Shown here: piece after piece, positions 10,812 through 22,585 of the stretch | How the letters are laid out: every line of letters starts with the position of its first letter | How positions within the stretch are numbered: the stretch's first letter is position 1 | Origin: Clavulina sp. PMI_390 | Lineage: Eukaryota; Basidiomycota; Agaricomycetes; Cantharellales; Hydnaceae | Direction of reading: 5' to 3' | DNA: 64,000 nt | Assembly: GCA_015039315.1 (NCBI GenBank) | Contig: WIDE01000018.1 | Span: 45,788-109,787, forward strand | The notes under the pieces: generated by a model | Told to the model about the DNA's origin: nothing | The model's input: the letters and a program-made list of their open reading frames with translations, nothing else | Database searches by the model: none | Program-made: the position numbers and the translations under genes

Positions 10812-11342
10812 NNNNNNNNNNNNNNNNNNNNNNNNNNNNNNNNNNNNNNNNNNNNNNNNNNNNNNNNNNNNNNNNNNNNNNNNNNNNNNNNNNNNNNNNN
10901 NNNNNNNNNNNNNNNNNNNNNNNNNNNNNNNNNNNNNNNNNNNNNNNNNNNNNNNNNNNNNNNNNNNNNNNNNNNNNNNNNNNNNNNNNNNNNNNNNNNN
11001 NNNNNNNNNNNNNNNNNNNNNNNNNNNNNNNNNNNNNNNNNNNNNNNNNNNNNNNNNNNNNNNNNNNNNNNNNNNNNNNNNNNNNNNNNNNNNNNNNNNN
11101 NNNNNNNNNNNNNNNNNNNNNNNNNNNNNNNNNNNNNNNNNNNNNNNNNNNNNNNNNNNNNNNNNNNNNNNNNNNNNNNNNNNNNNNNNNNNNNNNNNNN
11201 NNNNNNNNNNNNNNNNNNNNNNNNNNNNNNNNNNNNNNNNNNNNNNNNNNNNNNNNNNNNNNNNNNNNNNNNNNNNNNNNNNNNNNNNNNNNNNNNNNNN
11301 NNNNNNNNNNNNNNNNNNNNNNNNNNNNNNNNNNNNNNNNNN
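10812..11342. other. Assembly gap (531 N)
   Basis: An unbroken run of N removes most of WW3. Any ORF called across it is meaningless. Confidence 0.99.
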
Positions 11343-11370
11343 TGGATGACGACACAGGGATGCTCACCTT

Positions 11371-11445
11371 GGCATCGTACTCTCTAATCCAGCCTTCAGG
11401 AAGAGGGCGATCATCGGAGCTGATAGTGGGAGGGCCTGAAGACAT
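11371..11445 (-). CDS. WW-domain protein, copy 3 (WW3), first exon only
   Basis: The 25-codon first exon starts at 11445 and encodes MSSGPPTISSDDRPL then PEGWIREYDAK. It ends at a GTGAGC donor at exactly the same place within the WW domain as in WW1 and WW2. The rest is lost in the run of N that starts 28 bases downstream. DRPLPEGWIREYDAK is identical to WW2. Whether the gene is intact cannot be judged. Confidence 0.7.
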
Positions 11446-11524
11446 GTGGTTGCGTGTACGTTAAGAGGGTGGGGGGGATGAAGCGGATAATGTGCAGGAC
11501 AAGTTACCTCAGAGCGCGGAAAGA

Positions 11525-11624
11525 TATATACATCGTTGAGCCCGAGCGGCGAAGTGGGAACTTTGGAGCGGATGAGCAGAGGGCAGGCAGCCTCGGGTCG
11601 GAGCACAGCCAGCATGGAGTCGGA
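11525..11624 (-). promoter_or_regulatory. WW3 promoter: TATA box and shared upstream block
   Basis: A TATATA lies at 11530-11525, 80-85 bp upstream of the ATG. The block at 11624-11601 matches WW1's at 20 of 24 positions or so (plus-strand GAGCACAGCCAGCAT is identical) and sits 156 bp from the ATG. WW3 also shares GCGGCGAAGTGGGAA with WW2. Confidence 0.6.
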
Positions 11625-12281
11625 CCGGACACGGATGACCGGGTCAGGCGCCAAACTAGGAGTCTTGCTGAATGTTGGGGGGAAATCAAACTCAAGATAT
11701 GGAGCCAAGTTAGATTGCAAATTAATATTGGCATTGGAGCCAAGGCGGATGATCTCTTCCACCAAGGTGCTCAAATATTATAATTTAGTCTCATGAAACG
11801 GTGATCGAGCGTCTAAGGCATGCTGGAGTACGCATGGTTTGATCAGACGTTGGCAGGTACAGAAAGCAATGGAGGCACAGTTAGTTTTGGCATCACTGGC
11901 AGGCTAGACACCACCACAGCATGTGTTGCCATTGCCAGTACCATGCAGCTCCAGGGAGGCAATTGCAAAGGCGTCATCAAAAGGACAGCACCCTCAGTGC
12001 AGTGTGTTCCGATCAGATCCATGCCAAATGGGAGAAGAAATAGGCTCTGGTAGCCTTTTGAAACACCCAAAAAGAAAGGGAAATTCACAAAAAAGCTGTA
12101 CCAGGGATTTCAGCAACGGCGGCACCGCCCAAGCCGCAACAACCACCAACAGCCACTGGAACAGCCAGGGGCGTATGCAATGCGGTGAAAGGGCGAGCGT
12201 CTTCGTTGACTCGTTCTCCTCAAAGTCTGTCCTGCTAAGTTCTACCACTGCATCAAACACGATTGGCGTCCTCAACCCCCC
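11625..12281. other. Intergenic region before the F-box/LRR gene
   Basis: The divergent spacer between WW3 (-) and the next F-box gene (+). Short ORFs occur but none has recognisable domains. It could contain the 5' UTR or an extra leading exon of the F-box gene. Confidence 0.4.
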
Positions 12282-14276
12282 ATGGGCCAGGCTGCTAGTG
12301 CCAGAGTGCGCGCGACTCGTCACATTCCCGGTGGCACAAACATTATCGATGGTCTAACTTTTGCCTCGTTTCACAGTTACCCGAGGCGCCATCCAGCGAG
12401 CTCTACCTTCCGTACGATGTCCTATGGCGCATCGTCTGTGATCTCGACTCGGACAGCCTTCGCAAGCTCTCCGCCGTCAACACCAACATCAACGATATCA
12501 GTACGTGTCCACTTGCTGCGGGGGCATATGCATTGCAACGTAATACTAACCACTCCACTTTTTCCTGATCCTTGCCTCGGTTCCTTGATTCAGCCAATGC
12601 TCGATTGTGGAAAACATTTCTGATTGACTACGACTATGACTACTCGAGACCGTCCGAACGGCGACGCGACATCCTTGCGCGGTGTAAAGCTCTTACCAGA
12701 GTGCCTAGCCGTACACAGTACGTAAAGTACGTTGCAATCCAATGGGATGGCCATTTGGGCTCCCACTTTGGAAGCTCTGCTCGGTCAACATGCAAGGCAG
12801 TCGCCAAGTCGCTGCTGCCCCTGAAAAAACTGGAGGCTCTCCAGGTATGGCTGCCTTTTGACCCTGACCCGGACAAGTCCCAGATACTCATCTACAAACG
12901 ATACGTATCGCAACTAGATACACGTCTGTGCACACGAACGTATACTCGGAGAGGAACTGTCCGCTCTTGCAGACCGCTTTCCATTCAAACTTCAGCGTCT
13001 CACCACATCCCTCTCCGTCCAACACAACATTACCCGTTTTGTCGCTCTCCAACCCAGCATAACCTTCTTCGAATGTGGTCGACACGAAAGGCTAAAGAAT
13101 CCCACTGGTATGAAAGGACCTGCAGAGTTCCCCACTGAAGTGCTCCCGAATCTCCGAGTGCTTTACACAACTACCCACCGTGCTTTCAATCTCCTTGCGG
13201 GCCGATCATTACATACGGTGGAGATTACAAATATCGGCGGACATCTATATGCTGATCTTGGGAAGGAGGCCACTGCCAAAGTCGAACACTTCTGTGTGAA
13301 TATCGACACGTACCCTATATCGCTTTATACTCTGGTATCAGGGGCGTGTGGCATCATCCCCTCATCCATAGCATACCTCCACGTTAGCTCGACATTCCCA
13401 GAGCCCTCCTTCTTCAGCAACCTCCTCAACGCGCTCACTGGGCTACAGGGTCTCGAGTGGAACTCGTCCAAGAAGACGAGCGGGTTCCCCCGTACGTCCA
13501 GCGCAACCAGTGGAACGCATGGGACATATTTCAGTCGGGCTATCAAAGCGTGCTCAGAGGCTGCGCCAACATTAAACGCGATCGACTTTGTCACTTCTAC
13601 GATGCGTGAATCTTGGCGTGCAGCTCCTGCACTTGATCCCCTCAAGTGGCAACGAAATCCACAACGGAACAATGCACCCGGGGAAGCTTCCACTAGTGGT
13701 AGCGCCGCGACTACGGCCGCTACTACTAGCACGACTGCCGCAACCACAGCTACGCGTGCACCATCCGTGAGCCGCCACTCGCGAAGGCGCTCCACGTTCT
13801 CTGGGAGAGGGATCGTGCCATTGGGTTCATCCGGGCCCACTTTGCCAGAAGAGAGTGTAAAAGATAGCAATGGTAAGCGCTGGGTATTAACATCCAAAGT
13901 ATCACGGACTGGCCTCCCTCTGTTGTCACCGCCACCCCGAATTTTCCGTCCCCAATCGCCACGGTCGCCTTCACCAATGCCTTCTCCCATAACACCGGTA
14001 GTGGTGCCCCCTCCTTCAATACCAGTTCCCCAAGATATCTGGACTATCCCCCCGTCGCCCACCATTCCACTGGGTGAACCTCCTGCAATAACCGACTCAC
14101 CAGTACCTGCACGCCCAAGATTACAGTCCCTCCCTACACTCCCTCCATTCGAGGCCATCGCTTCCGTTTCCGCCAGCACCAGTTCCGCTTCTGTCACAGG
14201 CTCGGGAGCTGACTTTGAGGCTAGCTCTGACGCACTATCCTTCCCTACCGTTGCGAGCACAGTCTGGAGCGATTGA
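12282..14276 (+). CDS. F-box / LRR-like protein with Ser/Pro-rich tail
   Basis: Exons 12377-12500, 12594-12844 and 12918-14276 splice in phase. A short first exon (12282-12305, MGQAASAR) fits the phase but is tentative. With it the protein is 585 aa. The F-box is LPYDVLWRIVCDLDSDSLRK, followed by ARLWKTFLIDYDYDYS and then LRR-like repeats (LKKLEALQIHV, LPNLRVLYTT, SIAYLHVSSTF, LTGLQGLEW). The last 200 residues are low complexity: an Ala/Thr run, then Pro/Ser segments. It probably acts as an SCF ubiquitin-ligase adaptor. The 72-nt third intron (12845-12917) lacks coding disruption but is needed to keep the LRR frame. The Gly2 in MGQAAS could be myristoylated if that start is right. Confidence 0.7.
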
Positions 14277-15294
14277 CTAAATTACCAACTACGTAGCTCT
14301 CCTTATGGTTTTGATCGGACTAAAAATTCTCCCCTCTCTTTTCTTCACTCCCATCTCTTGTAGTTGCTAACGTCGTCCCTTAAGGCGCCCTACTTTCATT
14401 GCTCTAATGCGCTCATACTCCTGCTTGCTTTCCTCGTTCACCGTTTCAGCAGATACTTTCTCTTTTTACTCTTTCATCACCCAAGATCGGGCTTCCTCAA
14501 GGCCATCGATGGCTTGACTGTATTATATCGCTAACCTTCATGTGTATATTCCCCCCCTTCAACTGTTCACGACCCTTTTTCTCGTCGTTTGATGTATCTA
14601 TAACCCTTACTCGCACTGCCTTTGTCGCCAACGGGGCATCGTGCTGAATATGATGTTGATCGAACGAACACACATAAGATGGCATTATCAATACAACTAA
14701 AAGGGGAGTGATGGCGAACACATAGGGAGATAAGAGAGATCCGGAGGTAGTACTAGGGACAGAGGGAGAGGGAGAAGGAAATTGCAGGTGGCAGAAATGT
14801 GAAGGTGATGAATAAGTCGAAAGAAGAAATGTGGTCGTCAATAGCAAGCATATGCAGAAGATCCCCTACACACTTGAGACCCAAAGAAAAAACCAAACAT
14901 GACAAGGAAAGAAAGGGTCCGATTTGGGAACGAATGGAATGTGGGAGTAGGCCGTACGGAATAGACAGGACAGCAGGGCCAGACTTTGCCAGGAAGGGCT
15001 GGAGTCGACACTGGTAGTGAATATGTTACCACAACGAGATCAAGCAGGGGAACAGAGAGGGAGAGGGACAAGGATGTATCGAAAAGGCAATAACGACACG
15101 GTGTGGCTAAGGTAAGAAGAAACCCAAAGGAAAAGGAATAAATTGCGCAAGTAGCATTGAATCACTGCTCGCCCAAGCAAGAACAATCAGGATCGCCCAC
15201 AAGATGAAGGACAGCGAACCAAAAACAAAAACTCACTTCATACGAAGCCTAATGTAAAAGGGACAGTGGTACAAGCTCTGCTGAGGCCTCCCTT
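14277..15294. other. Convergent 3' flanks
   Basis: About 1 kb between two convergent genes with no supported gene. It is pyrimidine-rich on the F-box side (14320-14480) and purine-rich on the other, as expected for untranslated 3' ends. Confidence 0.5.
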
Positions 15295-18200
15295 TTAGCC
15301 TCGCCGGCTAGAACGTCCTGTTGAGGTACCGCTCGCCTCGCGCTTCGCCGCGGGTGCTCGTGTCGTTCTTTGGCTCCGTCCACTAGAAGTCCTGGCCTTG
15401 TCGTTAGCGAGAACCGGAGAGGTAACCTCAGGTGACGTGGGAGCTGGGGTAGGATTAGCATCTGGCGCAGGAGGTGCATTCACAACAGCAGCTGGGGGAG
15501 GAAGCGCTTGCTCTACAGCAGCAGGTCCACTAGTACTACCTCGTCGATCAGAGTGATGGTGAGTAGTCTCCTCGGGGTCAAGTTTGCGGTTTTTCTTCCG
15601 CGGGGGTCGTTCCGGCTCTGGCTCGCCGTCAACGTAATCGTCGCCGCTATCGCTTTCGTCGCTCTCTAGAGGCGCCGAGAAGTACTCTTCCTCATCTTCC
15701 TCCTCCTCTGGCTGTGCCAGTCCAGAGCTGAAGATCTTAGCAGATGCCTGACGACGAGGGCGAGGCGATTTTCGTGTTACGGGTTCGCTCGAGGGCCCAG
15801 CACCTGGGGTTTCATCGTCGTCATCTTCGTCACTGTCGTCAGCAACACGAGATTTGCGACCACTGCTGGCCCGTTTACCACTCGTCCGACGACTGTTTTT
15901 ATTTGAAACCGCCGACCCAGCCTTCCTCTTTCGGCCATTGGTAGGTGAGGCGGCAGCAGCGGCTGCCGCCGCTTCCCTTTCTGCGGCTCTAAGTTGCGCG
16001 CCCCTCTTCCCGCGCTCGTAATCGAACTTGTGCACATTCTCGATGGGCACAGTGCTGAGTGCGTAAGCTTCGTGGATTTGTGAGCCCCTATACCGCAGCT
16101 CGCCTCCGATTTTGGACTCTTCCTCAATGGGATGGAAGCGCTCGATGGGGCGCTGGCCAGGAAGATCAATGACGGGTGTGGGCGGTCGGATGAAAAGTGG
16201 GGTGCGTGTCTCTAGAGGGGACCGCGGGACGCGATAAGCTGGGGGTGGAGGGTCCGTTGGGTGTCCCGTTGGTCCCGCCATGGGTTGGCCGGGATAGTGT
16301 TGAGGGACGGCGTATTGAGGACCATGATGAGGAGCAGGGACAGGAGCATTGGAAGGAACACCCTGAGGCATGTGTTGGGGATACCCATTAGGATAAGCAT
16401 TCGGCACCGGCTGATGGTTATAGCCCATTCCAGGTGGAGGAGCCTGCTGCTGGTGTGGGTATTGCGGGTACATAGCTCGTTGCGGTTGCACCGGGCCACC
16501 ACCAACACCTCCAAAGTTGAGGCTTGGGGTCGAAGCGTATGGGTCTATGCCAGGGAGTAGAGTTTGAGCCTCACTGATATTCGCATTCGAAGAGGGAGCG
16601 TGCTGACCTCCCAGATTCTGCCCACCATGGTTGCCCTGTTGTTGAGGCCAGGCCATAGAACCAGCTGCTGACGCGTAGCCTGGAGGTCCACCATTCTGCA
16701 AATAATAATTGTGAGCCATAGTGTTCGTCGTGTCCATCATCAGGTGGCTAGGATGCGGCGGCGGCTGTTGAACCGCCATGTTTGGCTGGGGAGGACCGTA
16801 TGAAGGAGCATGATGATTTTGTGGTGGGAAGTGAGTTTGCGGAGAGGTTGCAACGCTGGGTGATGTGACGGGATGTTGATTCGCGAGATGAGGTGCTTGC
16901 TGCTGCAACTGTGCACGCTGGTGATGGCCCAGTTGTTGCTGATATTCAAGCTGCTGCCGATGCTGTGCCGCACGATTCTCGAGAAACGTAGATGTCACTG
17001 GAGAGCCGGCAGGCAGAATTGGGGGTGGTCCGAGCCGCGTCATACTCGTAGTCCGAGAGATTGGCACAACTGGGGACATAGAGCGTGTGCCCGACGGTGC
17101 TCCTGCAGCAGATGGGGAGTCTTGTACAGGAGAAGGCCCCACAGCACCACCTACAGTGGAGGCATTCACTGAAGGACTCGATGATGGCCCGACGTTCGAG
17201 GGGGATGAAGCGGTCGGTTGTGGAGCTGCTGAAGCTCCTACTCCATCACGAGATGGTGGTGCAGACCCATGACTGGACGTCAGTGAAGTAAGCGGGGAGC
17301 TCCCTGCGATAGAGGGAGCCGTGGGAGGCGCCACAGTCCCCTTTGGCGTACTCTGGAGAGGGACTGGGGGAGCTGAAGCAGCTCCAGCGGAATGAGAGCC
17401 ATCTGAAAGGATCGCCAACCCATCAAGGGACTCATATATGGTCACAGGAGCAGGCACAGTCTGACCACCAACGATAGGCTGCGCCACACCACCCTGTGCC
17501 ATCCCATTGCTCACAGCAGGAGCTGGTCCCTCGGTATGGTGTCCTGCAGGTGAGAACTCGCTTCCTACCGCCTGAACGGCGGTCCTGGAGGTTTCGGAGG
17601 GACCGTTTACAGTGCTCCCAGGCGTGTCTGCACTTCCCAATTCAGACGGCAACTGTGAATCTGAACTCCCATCAATAAGCAACCTCGGCCGATCTGGTCT
17701 TCGCGAGCGAATTGAGTTCGGGAGATGAGGTATTTGATGATGATGTGCATTAGGTCCAACCAGGCTTACGCCGACGCTCGGAGGAGGTGGGATGTCGCCT
17801 GATGGCGCTCCACTTTGAAGCCCGTAAGGATTCGATGCAGCAGGTTGTGGAGGCGTTGGGCCTGGGTAATGGGCTGCTGCTGGATGTTGAGCGTGGTTGA
17901 TGTGAGGGTAGCCTGCCTGGCTGCCAGCAGGGACAGTAGAGTTCGGGAATGGATTCTGCTGTGGATGCTGGGGTAAGTAGCCTTGTTGTGGTACCCGTTG
18001 AGACAAGGTTTGATCATATGGCATCGGATAGCCGTACAAATTGGGCGCCGAAGGGGATGAATTCGGGGCAAAAGGGTGTGATGGCGTAACTTGAGCTTGT
18101 GGCGAGGCCATGACTGTTGCAGGATTATCCGGTCAGCACACGGAGACAACATAATAACGAGCGTAAGCGTCGTCAAGGTTTAAAATAATAACGTAAAATG

Positions 18201-19405
18201 TGCCGTAGGATTTGTTTTAGAAGGGAAAAGCGAAAAAAAAACTCACCGGGGCCAGTCAGGGAGTTTGTGGCGCTCCCGCTACGACTTCTAATCGAGTCAG
18301 GTAGCATAGTAGTCGTGGGACTGTGTCCTGGGTGAGGCGAGACACCATTGTGTGGAGTCCCATTCATAGGCTGCGTTGGGCCGTGCCGCTGCGAATTCAA
18401 CATCCTTCGATGGGCATCCATGTCCTCCGGTGTCTGGATCATCTTGCCAGTGAATGAATCCTGCAAGGGGGGCGGCGGACCACCGGGTGCTGCATGACGT
18501 TCATGGCCCGGAGGCTGCATCCCATAATGAGGCTGAGGATACGAGTTCATCCCACTGAGTTCGGAATGATATCTCGTCGAAACCTGTGGCGAGGAGACAG
18601 GCATTGTAGGATGTGATGATGCGTAAGCACCTCCATTGACACCTCCGTGCATAACGGGAGCGCCTTGGCCCATGAGACCACCGGACATCGACGAGTAGAC
18701 TGGGGCCCCATTCAGGGACACAATCGATGCTCCTGGATCTGTGGCTGGGGTACGAACGGAGGGTTCACTCATTCCGCTCGTGCTGCCACTCGCAGGAGAT
18801 ATCATTTCGCCTACCCCGTGGCCAAACGAATTGAGTGATCCGCCCATAGGCATCGCCGGGGTCGTCATACCCGAAGAATAGGTAAGAGAGCCTGTCGATG
18901 TCATGGAATCCGTTCTATGGTAGCTGGGCCCTGCAGCATTTGGGTTCGATGGAAGATGGGGGTAGGCATATTGAGGCTGGGAGGGTTGTGGTGTGTTCTG
19001 AAAGCCATACCCTGACTGAGGGGTAACTGGAGATGCTGAAGGGTGAGCATAGTGGTTCTGAGTCGGCGGATACTGCTGGTACTGCTGAGGGTGGTTGGGA
19101 AACGAGGCAGATTGCATCTGCGGGTTCGAGGGGTAAGGCTGGTGAGGTTGTTGAGGAGTGTAAGGTGACTGGACGTGCGGGTAGCTTGCTTGGGGAGTAA
19201 ACGGAGTGGTCGGCGTGTACGAGCCGGAAGGTTGGGGAGGGTAGCCTTGTGGAGGGAAACCATTGGGTGCGGTGGTTGGAGGATAGTGGAAGGAGGACGA
19301 GTCTGGACCGCTCATCCCGACCGCAGGGGCCAAACCTATGGGCTCATGATTGGATGTTGGCATATGTGAATAGCTATCCACGGGGGAGGAATGGGCAGTG
19401 TTCAT
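15295..19405 (-). CDS. Large Gln/Pro/Ser-rich disordered, probably nuclear protein
   Basis: Two exons (19405-18247 and 18113-15295) join in phase to give 1,325 aa; the start MNTAHSSPVDS is the first ATG. Most of the chain is low complexity, with Tyr/Pro/Gln-rich runs (PQQYQQYPPTQNHYAHP) like those of transcriptional co-regulators. One stretch near residues 1020-1090 looks folded and conserved: RPIERFHPIEEESKIGGELR, then YRGSQIHEAYALSTVPIENV and HKFDYERGKRGAQLR. The C-terminus has basic clusters (NGRKRKAG, PPRKKNRK) suitable as nuclear localisation signals and acidic runs (EEEEDEEEYF). A chromatin or transcription role is inferred from composition only. I do not recognise the family. Confidence 0.75.
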
Positions 19406-21450
19406 TGTGAATCGCTTCGTGCAGCTCACGACCAGCAATCAGCAACGTTATCTGATCATCACGAATAAGTCACAGCCGCAATTGGATCGGAAGAGAGAGG
19501 CTCGCAGACTTACACGAACGAATGATGGGTGGGGTCGAGGATGAATGCGGCGCAGAGGGAGAGGCCAGCCTCGTTGTAGCAAATCAGACCGAGCAAAGTA
19601 ACCAAAGCCGATCAAAAAGTATTAGCGGTTGAAGATATAGTTGAATAGTATTTCGAGATGGAGACGCCACGTAGACTTGCAAGACAGTTGGTGTCGGAAA
19701 TTTGAGGAATTGTGAATGGCCGAGTTGCTCTAGCACACAGTCGAGTCGGTGGGAAGATATAGGCGGGTCAGGAGACAGAAGACTAGTGGACCATCAAGCA
19801 GAAAGAAATCCTCTGAGAGACCTCCGAGTCGATGGAACACCTCGCGAGGACAAAGAGCAGCCGACCAAATCACCTCGCGCTGGGTGTAATCACAACAAGT
19901 GTAAACACCATGGGTTTTGCCAGCAAGCGTCCAGCAATCAACCTCAACTCATCGTTGAGTTTGATAGGACACCGAAACTTTAAAGCGATCGACTATTCAT
20001 GACCATCGCGTCCCAAGATTTATTGTTCCGTCGTGCCTTTCCAAATTTTGCATCCAAGCTGCAACTCAGGCCCCAGGTTGACTCAACCTCAGCGAGGACA
20101 ACCCGCTTCACACTTGAATCCCGCCCCCGAAACCCAAACAACTGTTAGGTCGCGTGCGGATTTCAAATCCCCATTTCATTTTATTCTTCCGTGGCTTCCC
20201 ATGCAGCCACCAGTTGTCCTCTAACTCAACCCTGCGTGTGTGCGGTAGTATAGACACCCTCTCATCCGTCGATTTTTGACGTAATAAACTGTGCATTTAT
20301 CCCTCATATTCCCTTTCTTCATGTGAAATCAATCTAATATTACCCCCAAACTCGCTGCTACGCAGCTCCTATATGTACTTTACCTCGGCGCGGGTCAATC
20401 ACCACTGACAGTGACACTCGTACGATCTGAATTGTTTCATCTCAAGGTTCCAGCTAGGAGTGAAGTGCTCGAATGAAATGGGGACCATAATTCTGTCACG
20501 CGTTCAGGAACTGATAGTGATCTCCGCCAAGATATATCGAGGCGCTCATTCGACGATGTACCTACCGGCGGAAGCCAGATTGCTCGATGTTCTTTCTAAG
20601 AAGCTCATGCTGGATAAGAAATACAGTTGGGACCTGGCATTCAAAGATAAGGCCCTGAACATGTAAACTCAGGCACCAGAATCGGGTTTACCGGAATCAA
20701 CCCTCATCATACTAATCAGGAAACGAAGACCTGACAGAAGCTATCTGCATTGCCACATAATCCTTATCGAGGTCTTGATGGCCCATTTCACTTGGATATG
20801 TCGATGGAAAAGCCGCTACTCACGCCAATGGGTTTCCAAGCGTCGCCTCGATGATGTCGCAATAGATCCCGCCTCAGATAGTTCTTCCCCTCTTCTCTCG
20901 GTTATTTTTCGGCCATAAATAGATCGTCGTGAGCATGGTCAACAACCTACGAGGCTCAGGTCGGCGGCAGTAGTGGCCAGCCGCGTCCCAGACGGCAATT
21001 GCCAAGTGCCTACCTAACCTCAACACTCCCAAGACTCCTCCAGAAAGTTTGGCAGTATCTGGACGCCCCAGAAAAGTCTGTCCTGGGGGAGTGGAGAATT
21101 AATTTGCTCAGAAATTCACTGCTTTTTCGCGGCCCATTTCGACCAAGCTATATGTAGGTCTGAGGCTCCCTGGAGTGACCACCAATATTCAATAAGTTCA
21201 AACGGAGGATGCCCGAACATAGCTCCCATACTCCAAAACTGATACCCATGTGAGGATGCGTATTTATGTTCAGGGTAGGCCGCAAGTGCTAGGGGGCTGT
21301 CCGTCGGGGCCGAAAGAAGGCCGGCTTGGCGATCACGTACCACCTCCTCTCGTACTCCCTTTCTTTCTCCAAGTCTAAAGTTTACAAGATGTGCGATGAT
21401 CTGAGTGAGTCCTCTTCCAGCTCGACCCCCAAGTTCCAGCACTCTGAGCA
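19406..21450. other. About 2 kb intergenic region
   Basis: Contains the promoter and 5' UTR of the large disordered-protein gene (below about 19700). A 68-residue ORF at 20460-20666 has no recognisable features. I saw no tRNA, repeat array or transposon. Confidence 0.4.
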
Positions 21451-22194
21451 ATGCTATTCTGTGCACAGTCTGCATTCCCATTATCTGTAAGTTCTTGGCA
21501 AGTCGACTAGGCTACCGTCCTGGCGAGCCTAGGATCTCGGAACCCTGTGAATGTAACTAGGCTCTCTTTGACAGTCGGATGTGAGGGTCAACTAATACCC
21601 ACGCAACCTGATCCGAGACGAGTACGCATTCACCTCATTGTCCTGCTTTGGGCTTGGCTCTAATGGTTCCATGACATTAATTTCCTCACCAAAGTTGTGC
21701 CCCCGCTGCCACAATGGTATGCTTCTCGGAACCCCGTCTCTCTATTAGTTTATGTCGTGTCTCATTGCTCAAACTCAGTCAGCGTGATTGGCGCCAAGAA
21801 TAGAACAATGTTTTCATTGTGAGTCCCTTTCTACGAACCCCTCTAAACCTTCTATAGTATCATCAAGAAAGATTCCACCTTGGATGTGCTGACGTTGACT
21901 CCTATGACTTCCTCTCTCTTAATCCTTCACGCTGTGTCCCACGTGCCGACAACTTGACCTATCTTTAGCTGCTGTGTGCCCATATTCCCAATGAGCTCTA
22001 ACAACGTCTGGCATTGCGACATATGCAACTGGGAAGTGCGGCAAGGCGACGGGTTTGAACCGATCGTCCCGTATGGAGCACCTGCAGGAGGCTACATGCC
22101 ACCACCAGGACCAGGGTACGGAGGATCTTACGGACCACCACAAGGGCAACCTCAAATGCACCCTCCACCTGTTGCATATGGCACCCGTCCATAG
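21451..22194 (+). CDS. Small zinc-ribbon protein, copy A (5' end unresolved, possibly broken)
   Basis: The conserved core is spread over three exons: CPRCHN (from 21695), SVIGAKNRTMFSF (from about 21781) and CCVPIFPMSSNNVWHCDICN (from about 21969). A Gly/Pro/Tyr-rich tail ends at 22194. The pattern CPRC...CDIC with FE/LCxVPxxP between the knuckles matches small fungal zinc-ribbon proteins (zinc_ribbon_15-like). Two CxxC pairs bind one zinc; the function is unknown. A possible first exon starts at 21451 (MLFCAQSAFPLS, donor GTAAGT). Compared with copy B, the DNA just before CPRC carries one extra base, so the 5' part may be frameshifted. Introns are about 62 and 149 nt. Confidence 0.6.
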
Positions 22195-22585
22195 GCGGCC
22201 ATGAGTGGCCGGAAGAGACAGACTATCGGACCCAAGCTCCTAAGGAAACGCATCCGAACTCTGCTTTTTTTCTTTCTCTCACGCGTTGGGCTTACGGTTT
22301 ACCCCTCCATTCTTCTGGACTATGACCTCTCACGATACTGTATCCGTACTGGCGGATTTATCTTCTCTACATTCAAAACTTATCTCTCATTCTTGCAGCA
22401 AGCTATGTGAACCTTGTTCGGCTTGTTGACTGCGCTCGCTCGCTGCGCACGCGATGCTGTGTCTCGTCTTCCACTATCTCCTTCTCGTCCAATTTGTCAC
22501 TGAGTAGACCGATCGATAGCATGAGTTGTTGTGAGTTGATAATGTGTATCCAAGGACAACCTGGTCGGGCATTTACATGTGAATC

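Noticed and set aside
10640..11464. Long ORFs running through the N stretch on both strands
   Set aside because: The run of N contributes no real codons; only WW3 exon 1 is supported.
13325..14260. 311-residue minus-strand ORF
   Set aside because: Antisense shadow of the Ser/Pro-rich tail of the F-box/LRR gene; composition mirrors the codons of the real frame.
20150..20185. Possible tRNA T-arm (GGATTTCAAATCC-like)
   Set aside because: The flanking five-base stem does not pair and no acceptor or anticodon arms are found upstream.
20460..20666. 68-residue ORF in a gene-poor region
   Set aside because: No domain, no splice partners, length expected by chance.
21116..21481. 121-residue minus-strand ORF (MGMQTVHRIALLRVLELG...)
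   Set aside because: It overlaps the candidate first exon of zinc-ribbon copy A in antisense and has no recognised domain or splice context; kept out but not excluded.
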